A stretch of 64,000 bases of DNA, from assembly GCA_963277665.1 (NCBI GenBank), contig OY728153.1, forward strand, positions 277,424,250 to 277,488,249, read 5' to 3'. Source of the DNA: Viscum album. Taxonomy: Eukaryota > Streptophyta > Magnoliopsida > Santalales > Viscaceae. Within the stretch, counting starts at the first letter, position 1. Every line of letters starts with the position of its first letter. This document shows positions 35,915 to 47,200 of the stretch, one piece after another. Position numbers and translations under genes: made by a program. Under the pieces are notes generated by a model. That model did no database searches. It was given only the letters and a program-made list of their open reading frames with translations, and was not told the origin of the DNA.

Positions 35915-38900
35915 AAATTGTGTCCACTTGTAGTGTCCATACTTGTATTCTTTAAAGGAAAACCACACTCCTTCATTTACGATAACATGGGATGTTCTCT
36001 TATATAGAGGATTATTCTGATGGTTAGTACTAAAAAATTTCATCCTAGTTTCCAAAGTTTACTAAACCTGGATCCAATACCATCTATTTTGACCCATAAT
36101 TTTCATACAAATAAATCAAATCTTAGTATATAAATAGTAAGTCCATAACATAACAAAAACACCATAATCAAATAGCTCTAGTATATTTGGAAGTGTGGAG
36201 ATATATATTTTTTTTGAAATATTTGTACATCATGTACCACTAAGTTCATCATAGCGATCATGCTTCACAAAAATATTATACATTATACATTTATTCTTAA
36301 CCTGGGGAAGGAAAAATAATAAATGGTGAGCTAGTAATATCAGTAAGGGTAAATAAGAGATATATCAATGAACACTTAAACATCACATGAGCATAAGTAT
36401 ATGGTATCATGATGATAACATTTTAAAACCATACAGTACATATGATATATCATAATATTGAGTTATGGAATAAATAATTGAAGTTAATAAGGCATGCATC
36501 ATTGGTGAATCGAAGAAAAAGAGACATGATATAATTAAATTCTCATAATATATAATTTTTTATAATAAAAATTAGCTTATAAAAAAATTCATTAGTAGCC
36601 ATGGATCATTTAAAAGGATAGAATAGTGTATTGGTTTTATAATCAAAAACATCACCGGAGATAGAGATTACTCCCAAGACTATCATTGTAGACAATTCAC
36701 TTACTGAACTAGGTTAAATTACCATTCCAGTACAATTTATCTCATGATATATTCATCATTACCCAATTCATTTATGGGATAAATAATTATTGTTCCACCC
36801 ATGACATAATGAAAATAATATATATGTGTTCCACATGATCAGGCATCCTTCATCATATCCAATCCATGATAGTAAATGAGTTTTATAAATATTTCATCAT
36901 GGAATAATCTATAGAAAATAAATAATTTTCACAAATATATCATAAATATAATCATACATTATAAATAGAATGAATAAGGGTAGAATAATTGGTTAATATC
37001 CCATGTAAATAATTAGAAACATCATATGAAGTCATCTTAGAAAAAAATTCCCTTAAAATATCACTTTGAATATTTCATGGGGAAATTACACATTTCAATT
37101 TCAAATATTTTTTTTAAAATCTAAGAATTTCAAAAACTATTTAAAATATTTCATTAAAAAGATCCTTGGAAATATGTAAACGATTATTCAATGTATTGAG
37201 TGTTCAAGATAGTGGGAAATTTCATTTATACCATATATGTTGAAAGAAAACATTCATTTCATAAATTTGTAAACAAATACCTTTTTAGAGAAAGAACAAT
37301 CGACTCATTTAATTGTTTTCTAAAAAGTAAATTATGGTCAATAATTAATTTAATCCATAAATGAAAAAAAAATTAAAAACATTCTTGAAAATATTTTCTT
37401 GAATACGTGGATATTGAATAAAATGTATTTTCGACTGAAGAAATAAATAATGTTAGATTTCCATAATAATATTCTTTTAGTCTCTTTAGTTCATAAAGAG
37501 AGTAAAATGAAAGGAAAACATGTATTGTTAACAAATACATAGAATATGATAAAATTAAATGGATTTATTATATAAGTATCATATAATTTATTTAAAATAT
37601 ATTCCATCATAAACAATTCTAAATAATGTAGGATTGAAATATAAATCTTTTACCTTGAGTTCCACATTAATTAAAATAACAATAACATCATATATAATAA
37701 ATTTAACTTATATTTAACCCTATAATAGAGTAATTATAATATATATAAAATCATATAAGATCCATTTTTAACACTCCAAAATCAATTTATTAGTTATTTC
37801 TTATTAAAATTGTCCTTTTATGGTGCTAACTGTTTTCTTCTTCATGAGAATTTCAGTTTTGAAGTTTTGGACCTTTTACTTTGATCATGGTTTCACCATC
37901 TATATAATTAAATAGATAATATAAATATCATATATATTAATTATATAAAAATTTATAGTCATACATAAATTTTATAGATAGAAAAATGAAGTATACCATT
38001 CTTCTTGATGATATTTCACACGCACACAAGTAGAATGTTTTCATTTATTAATGGTTATGAAAAAAGAAATTTAAATAATAATGAAACATAAATGAATCAA
38101 AATAATATCATATTTATTACATTTATTCAATAAATAAATCATTATTACCATAAAATTAAAATATGAATCAAAACAATTGTGTCACTTCATGGGGTGATAG
38201 TCCACATGTACGCATGTGCGACATTATGATTTTCCAATAGATTAAAAGGTAAAAAAAATAAGTGATATTATAATTCAATACATACAATTATTTCATGAGT
38301 ATCCTATATATTTTTTATACCCATCATATTCACCATCCATGAATGATGGTGATGAAAAATGGATTGTTTCACTATGTGAAGTCTGTATGCCTTACATTCT
38401 TAGGAGGAATACATTACCCTTAACATTTTATGGAAAATAAAGTTAATAGAGTATGTTTCATAATAACTATAAAATGTAATAATACAAAGGAGACATAAAA
38501 TATTATTTTATTAAAAATAAAATATATATCTATGATGTAAAAAATATGTAAACACTAAATGTTATCGATTAAGGTAGTATTCTCTTCTTTGAATGATCTC
38601 CGTTGGATATTCTCATAGGGAGCCTTGGGTTGGCATTCTAGGGATAAAATCACCATTATAATGTGTATGGTGATGTTTATTGGATGTATGGCTAGTTTTT
38701 AGTTCATATATAACACTCATTGTGGTGTAAATAACAGAAAAAAGGGGTTTCCTTTTAAAATGTATCGAGATGACCCCCTTAGAAGTTCTCTAAATATTAC
38801 AATAAAATACAGTCATTCTCAAGTAAACTACTTTCAAATGGACAAAAATTCGATGAAAAAGTGTGTGGGTTTAAAATAAAATCATCCTATTATTTTTTTA

Positions 38901-40325
38901 TAGGTTTTTCTGTAATTTAAAACCTTATATATTTAACCAACCCCTTCATTAATCATTTTTTACCTTAACATCATTAATAAGTATTTCAGTCTAATAGGGT
39001 TAAGAATGATAATTTAAATTAAAAAAAGACTCACAAATGGACTATAGTTTATATTTTCAACCATATTACATTCAAATGGTATAACATAAATTTTTTTTCA
39101 AATTTTAAATCATTTAATAAAAAACCGTATTAAATTTCAATAATATCAATTTTGAATCAATTTGTTTAATTTAATAATATAGACACCAAGAAATTGATAG
39201 AAATAAAAAAATCAAATAGAACTAATATGTTATATTATTTTATAAAATTATTATAAAACTACAACCCACTCAAATTATATTACATATAATTTTTTTTAAA
39301 TCATTTATTTTATTTTTTTATTAATTGAATAAATACTGTGTTGGTGTTGTATAATTGTTTTAGGTAATTATTCTTTACTAAATATTAAAAACTATTTAAT
39401 ATTAAAAAATATTAATTTATCTTTCAAATAAAAATTTATAATATTAATAATACTAATTAATTTATTTTGTAAACATTTTATAGTTATTAATGTTAATAGA
39501 GTGAGATTTAGTGATTTATTTTTTTCTTAAATTAAAAAAAATGTAAAATTAATTGAAATTGGGAACAAACTGGCCATGTATTTAGGAAGTCGATTGAAAT
39601 TAATGAAATAAGATCATAAAATATGATAAAGTAAAGTGTTATATAAATATTAAATCCATATACTAATGTTTTATCATTATTTTACATGTTTTGTGCTTAC
39701 AAAGGGGACAAAATTTACTAAAGTTAATATTCATATTGACAAGAAAAAAATAAAAAATTTTAACAAATTTTATCCCCTAATTCAAATATGGAATACATTT
39801 TATAATATTCAATTTTTATAATTTTTGTTACTTAATTATAAAATATGTGTGCCAAAACATAATGAAAGCCATTTTATTAAAAGAAATATATTTTTATGCA
39901 TAAAATAAGATATATATTATTTGCATTGCTTATAAAAAATGTTATATGAGTATTAAAACATTTATTAAAAACATAATAGATAAATTAATTCAAAAAAATT
40001 AAAAAATAATGAATTTTTTGGATTTTTTAAGATATAACACATCGCATTCATAAAAATATTATTTCATAAAAATGCCTCTTTTAAATAATTTCTTTTTATT
40101 TCCATTTATAATTAGTGGGTAACCAGTGAATCTATATTATAGAATCATAATTGTTTTTTTATAATCTCGTTAGTCTTATTCATAATAAAATTTTTAATAG
40201 CTTTGGTATAATATTATATGGTATTACTATTAATTTAGAATTGGCGTTGCATGTATCACAAGTTATTGATGAAATTAAGTTTATTTGAAAAAATATATCC
40301 TAAAATCCATCGGTGTGAAATTATA
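35915..40325 (-). repeat. Giant 5' LTR of the chromovirus (right copy)
   Basis: Homologous to 28125-32312 in the same orientation. The right edge is inferred from alignment: GAAATTAAGTTTATTTGAAA at 40271 matches GAAATTAAATTTATATGAAA at 32261. The left edge is uncertain by about 200 bases. The TATA-like box of the left copy is degraded here (TTTTAAAAGG on the minus strand near 38754). No coding content. Confidence 0.72.
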
Positions 40326-40689
40326 ATCATATGTTCTTCTTTTTTAGGGAATCTTAGATTCATACCAGTCAAACTATTATAGGATAGTTTTTAAGGCCGC
40401 CTAATATAGACTAAAGAGGGTGTTACCATTTAATTATTATAGATATTCTACCAAAGGAATTTTGAGGGAGTCCATGAGGCATGAATGGTAGTATGAAACC
40501 TTTGTAAATGGAGAAAATAGAGGCCTACTACCCCATAGAAATACCAATAATGGATTTAACATAGTTTATGGTTTTGGATTCTTGACAAAATGGGTGAACG
40601 TTTTCTATATTGCTTCAACAAAATACAATACTAAATGTGAATTAGAGAGGATAAATTCTAGAAAGAATAGCCTTGAAATGACTTATAAA
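40326..40689. other. Short segment left of repeat C, possible Tat LTR fragment
   Basis: Non-coding. If the GTGGGG motif at 40731-40741 is a polypurine tract, this segment would be the end of a 3' LTR interrupted by the chromovirus insertion. A matching 5' LTR was not found to the right. Confidence 0.3.
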
Positions 40690-41760
40690 TGGGGATGTGA
40701 TATTTATGATCATGATTCCAGGACCATGGTTGTGCCCCACATTGAAATTTAGCATTACTTTATCATATTGGGAAACAATCCACCAAGACACCTCAGCCCA
40801 CCCAAGTCATTCTCAGAGTGGGAAACAAGAAGTGGTGAGATACAACCCATTTCACATTAGAGGACATAAAAAGGGAAAATAGAATCTATAATTGGAAGGT
40901 AACTATGATATTGAATTTGTAAAAAAAATGTAAAAATTAATGGAGTAGTAATGTCAAAGGTTTCAAAGATCCACCTCGATAAAAGGTGGATTGATAGGAA
41001 TTAACATGATACTTATGGAGTTCAAATCAATGGTTGGGGAGAAAAATATATATAGGATGACTACTGACCACATTTAAGGCATATAATTCACCACCAAACT
41101 ATCATGGATGGAGAATGAAAACATCAGATCGATAATTTAAAATTTTTGGCATATAAGAACCATCATCTGTGACTAGAAGTCCTGCGTGTTGTGTGACATT
41201 AACGGGAGGTGGGAATATTTTTTATTGTTTAATCACTATAAAGTATCTGATTAGGACATATAGAATTCTGTAGATTCGAAGGGGGATTACCTGATGCATG
41301 GATGTGAACTGGAGGTGTATTTTGAATAGATTTATACACTTTGAGTGGTATGATAATGTGCATTTGAGGACATTGTATGGGCATAACATTGTGAATGATT
41401 CGAAACTTTTCAAAAAATAGAACATCATCCAAATATGAGGTGAGGAGTGGAAACCCAATTAAAGGGTCTTTTTCTCATTAAAATATTGCGAGAAAGAAAT
41501 AAAATGAATGGAAATCCAATGGATATGAAACCAAGATGTTTCTATGATTTCTATAAAATAATAATCAAGATAATCATAGTTCTTGGAACTTGTATATTTT
41601 GTGACTTGAACTAGAAGAAGGGTTTCCCTATCAAGAAATTTAGGGAACCCATTTCTATAGTTCACAAATAATATGAAAATACGCAATATATGTTGTTTAA
41701 ATTCATGCATATCAATATACGATTCTATGTAATTTTTATCCATTCATGTTTGATTATATA
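40690..41760. repeat. Unclassified interspersed repeat, copy C
   Basis: Related to copies A and B (see those entries). The left part has CCAGGACCATGGTTGTGCCC (40719-40738), which on the minus strand gives AATGTGGGGCACAACC, polypurine-like. A perfect 8-bp stem hairpin lies at 40969-40991. The 41200-41290 stretch matches copy B at 16460-16540. It lies on the 3' side of the minus-strand Tat pol remnant, which suggests that it is the Tat 3' untranslated region. Open frames at 40697-40882 and 41222-41743 look incidental. Confidence 0.5.
40969..40991. repeat. Stem-loop in repeat C
   Basis: ATCCACCT at 40969-40976 and AGGTGGAT at 40984-40991 form a perfect 8-bp stem with a 7-base loop (CGATAAA). 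Copy B has CCACC/GGTGG at the corresponding place (16233-16237 and 16247-16251). Confidence 0.7.
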
Positions 41761-42149
41761 TCTTATAGTACAACAGCATGTGGCCAGAATGTTGAACACA
41801 CAATGTAATGTTGTATGGTGAGGATGAAAATCTATATAGGTTAAATTTATGCAACAAGGATTGTATTTCATAGAGTTTAATGACATGTGACTTGGATGTT
41901 GATTGAATGGTTTAATGAAATATATATATGGTGAAATGATATGTAATATATAGTATTACACCCATGTATATATCATGTATTATTTAACATCATCAGACCA
42001 TGATGTTTTGAATTGATGTGAAGTTATTTACTACACTTCATGAATAACTTTTCATTAGTGTGGTGATTTATGGGCTCCTCATTAATATTGACCAATGATT
42101 ATTCACCATTTTAGGAAACATTGTGAATCAAAAATGGGAAATCAAATTC
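41761..42149. other. Gene-free stretch between repeat C and Tat integrase
   Basis: No recognisable coding or repeat content on either strand. It presumably belongs to the 3' part of the Tat remnant. Confidence 0.35.
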
Positions 42150-43300
42150 TGATTTTAGATAGATTGTTTTCCTTCTAGGTACAATTTTTTTTCTCAATGA
42201 TAGAACCAAATCACCATAGATGAAATAGAAGAGGAAACATTTCATTTTAAATATGCAGGTAAAATAGTTTTTATGGACCTCAAGTTTATATAACGCATGG
42301 GGTAATTCAAATTTTGGTATTCCAATTTATCTATATAGACGTAAGACCTTTTTTATGATCCAAATGATCATAGATTTATTTTCTGAGTGATGATATTTAA
42401 ACCAAAATAGATAGCACAGTTTCTAATTTAAATACTAGGTAGAATGTAGTTTCATGGGTGGGTGTTTGAGTCATCATTTTATTTTAGGACATGTAATTTG
42501 AGATATTTTTGAGCAAGTTATTATTGTTTTGGTCCCAAAAATTCTAAGTATTTATAGAGAGGGCTATGTTAAACACCACAATCTACCCATTTTCCCATGT
42601 GTCCTAGTTGGATGTATGATTGGACTAGATTCTACACTTAAGATATAATTTCATTAGTGTGGATGCTCAGAAGTTGGTTTCATTGTTTATTAAGATAGCA
42701 TGAGGGATCCATAATAGATGAATTTTGTGTGACTTAAGAAACTTAATCATAAATTGGGTCTACAAACCTTTGAGGGGATTCCTTTATCTCACATTTAGAA
42801 AACATCAGTAGTGGTGTGTATAAAACTACATTGATTGTATTTCAATATTGGGTACTCACTGGATACAAACCTAATGGACATGATTACTTGGTGGAAGGGA
42901 TATGCATTGGTAGATGTTTTATGGAGTTGGTTTGAATCATCCATGCACTAAAATTATTATTGAAATCCATGTAGTCACAAACTATGGTGGGACAAATGAA
43001 TTCCAGTCTTCATATTTGATGGGAGAAATTCAATCAACACTGGTGGGCTCTATGTGACCTATAACGAACCATTTTTACTATTTTGGGAATTTAATATCCC
43101 TCAATCTAACATATAATGATTCTAAAAAACATTTTCCAATAAATGACATACTTTGTGATGGTCCATCACATATGATTAAATTCACCACATACAGATGGAT
43201 ATTCTGACACTATACTTAAAAATATAGTAGTGTTCCATGTTGAAGATACTCAATCAATCGAATCATCAATAAAGATAATTATTATTCTTCAAGGAATATA
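42150..43300 (-). pseudogene. Tat-lineage integrase, heavily decayed
   Basis: The minus strand reads FVIGHIEPTSVD (about 43074-43040) followed by FVPP-stop-FVTTWISIII (about 42992-42950). This resembles the start of the Tat integrase core: a D-V-I-G-x-I-E-P block, then a tyrosine/phenylalanine-rich strand ending in TKW-like TTW. The first catalytic Asp is replaced by Phe. The remainder towards 42150 is too broken to read. Support comes mainly from the neighbouring Tat RT in the correct order. Confidence 0.5.
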
Positions 43301-44349
43301 ATGTACCTTTCAATCAAGGGACATCAACATTGTGATTCACCTGATGGTCTCCCCTATTAGAAATGACCAGGGAAATAATCTTCTGATCTGCCACATAAAT
43401 CCCAAATTCATATTGATTTAGATCTATAAGGGATGCCTCCAATCATTCTAACACAACTACTCAATCATTCTAATATTGTGGGAAATGAATCAACGATAAC
43501 TTAGATGGGATCTATTCCATTAGCTAGAATTTTTGTTTGAGAAAAGGGTTAGGGTTATTTTCTTCTGATGGAGTAATTGCCATTGAATTGTTTAGAGGAA
43601 ATCTATGAGTTATATTTCACAAGAAACAATATTTCTTTAATCTCTAGGGAAAACTCGGGACTTGTAATTATGGTCTAGTACATTTTCTCATTATTGGTAC
43701 ATTCTCTTGACAAGAGGAATGAGTTTGACATGGGGTCCTTATAGGGTGTGATGGTGACTACTCAATGAAAATACCTATTGAGGTTATGGTTATTTATCCT
43801 TCTCCTAGAACTTATTTGGGAGTCACTCCAAAAAAAATTTATATCATGAAATTTTTTTATCGATATAAATGATGTCATCATTTGGGAGGTTTAAGTGTAT
43901 GGTTAACACCTCTAAGGTTGGGTGTGCATTGAGGAAATAGACCAATATGTTCCCCTTCACAACCTTTAGAGATATGAATTTGATGTTCAATTTTTAAAGG
44001 ATCATTGAACACCATTCTAGATACATGTTTAATATAGGATAGTTGAGTATGTACTTAAATGGATGAACAAGATAAATTAGATTAATCTCATGGAAATGAA
44101 AATAAATTCATAGATCCTAGATTGTGATGACTATGGAAATTCATACTTCCTAAATTGGATAATATTTGGCCTTATTATTGAGTAACATGTGATTAAGATA
44201 GTATAGACTATTCTCCCTAACTTCAGTGTTCCTCTAAGATTATTAGTAATTGGGGCACCATTCTACATAGCTCATGTAAAAGAAAAAATTATACCCTATT
44301 ATTTAGTGTATTTAGAATATAGGATAATGAAGTGACTAATCATGTAATA
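43301..44349 (-). pseudogene. Tat-lineage RNase H region, heavily decayed
   Basis: Located between RT and integrase on the same strand and of plausible length. The text is too broken to show catalytic residues. A stretch near 44400-44330 (KVILYNWDEFQTIFYYMISH, then FIILYS) corresponds to the RT-RNase H connection of Tat elements. Called by position. Confidence 0.4.
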
Positions 44350-45270
44350 AAATATGGTTTGGAACTCATCCCAATTATATAGGATTACTTTCTCCATTAA
44401 CCTAGAATAGGGATATTATTTTTATACAAGGTTAGTGGAAAAACATCTTATAAAGGTCAGATATCCTTGAAGTCCCCACAAATCTCAAAGACTATATGTA
44501 TAAGGTCTATCACTAGGGGTTTTGATATTCTCTTGGTCAAATATGATGAATATGTATCAAGAAAATATATCAAGAAACATCTTAGATGTGGAATAAAATG
44601 AAAACATTAAGAGATTCATCTTCACATGGGGATAAATTAACCTATTAAACACTTTCTCAGTATGATTGATATGTTCATAACATTAAAATTATTTGAACAC
44701 TAGATCATCAACATAATATTCCACTAGTGTTCCAAGGAGTATCATAATGATATGGTGCATGGAATGATATTAGGTCAGTGAGTAATTTTTCAAAAAATAA
44801 TCATAACTCAATAGAAAGAAAAACTTCAGGTTCACTAAGGTTATTTTATTCTTTATCATTAAAAACACTCCCTATTTTTTAAATTCAGAATAACCATCCA
44901 TGAAATAAATATTCTAGATTCATATAGTTGAATAAAATAATAACTCTATAAATGGGATATAAAATGTTTCCATTGAGAAATGGAAAGAGTGGTCTTGAAG
45001 GTTCATATAATATCAAATTCTTCTAATCTTCTTACTAACTAAGATGACTTTATCAAGTAACATAGGATATTTAACTTCCATAACAAAATTTTATTTTATC
45101 ATCCTATCAATATCAGCCTCTAACATGGCACCATGGGAGGGTTTTACTTTCTAGAGTTCCTTCTGGATACAATAATAGCTATTTCATAATCCAAACTAGT
45201 GAATAGAGTCTTAGGGATCGAGAATTGGAATCTCTTTATAGTCTTATAAAAATACCTCATGGTACTACTT
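44350..45270 (-). pseudogene. Tat-lineage (Ty3/gypsy) reverse transcriptase, decayed
   Basis: Minus-strand blocks in order: KVKPSHGAMLEADIDRMIK (about 45145-45090), FVMEVKYPMLLDKVILVSKK (about 45085-45025), NLQDHSFHFSMETFYIPFIE (about 45005-44945), FMDGYSEFKK (about 44900-44870), NDKE-type text (about 44855), YYVDDLV (about 44720-44700, YVDD at 44704-44715, both Asp intact) and CYEHINHTEKVFNRLI (about 44690-44640). The DGYSEF block, the YVDD pair and the linker are typical of the Tat group rather than chromovirus or Athila. Stops and several frameshifts make it non-functional. The element runs on the minus strand, so gag should lie to the right. Confidence 0.8.
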
Positions 45271-47200
45271 CAAAAATATAATGTATTATTGTTTTATATC
45301 ATAAAACAATACAATATGGATCATTGTTTTCCTCATATCATACAAATTACTTGGTTTCACTTATGTTAGGTCATAAAAAATAATGGATAATTTTTTTTTC
45401 AAATGTAAGAGGGTCTTTATCACAATTCACATTAGAATTATGATGATTGGAGAGAGGATAAGACTCATCAAACATAAGGGGTTATGGGATGATATAATAT
45501 TCTGATCTAGGAGTATAATCCATTTAATTGGGTTACTAACCATATAGGGATTCATATATTATATGAATGTAGTTTGAGGACCCAATCTCATGTGGCATAC
45601 ATAAAAAGTTATTCCCTTGATGTCAAAAAATGCACTTTTTGTTTCTAATGGCTCAAACCCACCCAAAGAAAGACATTATGGTGGCATTGGGTTCAAAATA
45701 TTGGTTGAACCATACAAAATGAAACAAGTGTAGGTTATTTTCTTTTATAAGAAGATATCATTTATAATAGTACTTGGTTATTTGATAATAATTTTTTTTC
45801 TTGGGCATGATGAAATGGATCGCATGGTTTTGAGTCATTACAACTATGTATTTAATTTTGATGGAAAAAAATTCTTTTGGTCATACTAGGGATCATTGAG
45901 GTGTATATTAATTCACTAGAAGCATTTAAATGCACATATTCCTAAACATAAGTCTTCTTATATTCCCTTTAGTAATACCAATTATCAAAATATCTTGCTT
46001 TATAGAGTCAAAAGGAGGGGGGTCACAATAAAGTACCCCAATTTGGAAATTAAGTGAGTACTGAAGGATTTGATGATATTAAAAGGGGGTTATAGTATAC
46101 AGGTGGATCCAAGAACATTCTAATAATGAATTCTAGGTAGTGTTTTGTGAGACAAAAACATATTTTGTATTTGATACCAAATCACCAAACATTCTTTTCT
46201 ACTAAATCAAACCACATATGTTTTACTCACTATTTGTTTTTTCTTAAATTTTCATTTATATGGGGTAAAAGTTTAATTTTTTAGTCCCAACATGTGGAGT
46301 GTATAATATAATATTATTTGTATCCCATCATTAGTTCCCATGATGAATCGGTAGATATATATGATATTAAACTCTTCAATGACATACAATGGGAGGTTAT
46401 TCCCAAAAACGATGTAACTCTCACTCCCTAGAGAAGGATATTATTTCCTATCACTCTCCTTGATTTTATTTCTATTAATGATAGGATTATATAGTAGGTG
46501 CCTCAATTTAAATTTAGAGAGGGATATTTATGGACACTATGAGGGATTTACAAATATCCTTTAATTAGTGATGTGTGTTAAGGTTTGAGTGTCAGGCAGG
46601 TATGGTGAAGATATTATTTATAACATCATACTTCTGATCTAGTGGAAAATATCTTCTCCCTAGTCATTAATCCTTAGTAGGAAGTGTGTTTGGACCAGTT
46701 GTAGGAGGTACAAAGGCCTAACCATTTCTTCCCATATTCTTTTGTTGGTTGGTATACAAAGAATAAGTATTACTCAATGATTAATGTTGAGCTTTTAATG
46801 GATATAATTTCTCCATTTGGTAAATATATTGGATGGGACATCAAGGAACACTGAAATGTGCTACTTATAGACACTACACATTTTAATCCTTTAGAAACAT
46901 GTATAATATAGTATTATTATATAATAAAATTATTAATGGGAAGAGATTTAGGAACTCTTTTAACTAAAATGTAATAATTGTTTTCATCCATAACATCAAT
47001 CAAAAGTTCTTGATGTATTCAATGGTAAAGCCTCACTACTAACCTCTACATAGTTGTACACAAACTTGATGGAATTGATAGATGTATATTGTTATTCTTC
47101 ATCATAGGAATCCTTTTTTATTTTATGGGTTATGGGATATCCTCCTAATGTAGGTGGCATGAAATCCATGAGTGTGAAAACAAGCATAGGAATTGTTGAA
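45271..47200 (-). other. Probable Tat protease-RT linker, weak
   Basis: Mostly unreadable. At about 47090-47000 the minus strand gives INSIKFVYNYVEVSSEALPL, which resembles the linker found between protease and RT in Tat elements. No protease active-site block was located. Confidence 0.35.

Larger units (their letters stand above)
28125..40325 (-). mobile_element. Chromovirus LTR retrotransposon with giant LTRs and no recognisable gag
   Basis: A pair of direct repeats (about 28125-32312 and 35915-40325) flanks a minus-strand pol with RT, RNase H, integrase and chromodomain. Landmarks recur at a steady offset of about 7.79 kb: CCCATTATTTTCATA (28302) with CCCATAATTTTCATA (36094); TTACTGAACTA (28917) with 36702; GGAGCCTTAGGTTGG (30827) with GGAGCCTTGGGTTGG (38610). 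The polypurine tract and chromodomain end lie against the left repeat as expected for a 3' LTR. The interior is only about 3.6 kb. Gag and most of protease cannot be found. LTR divergence is high, so the insertion is old. Confidence 0.8.
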
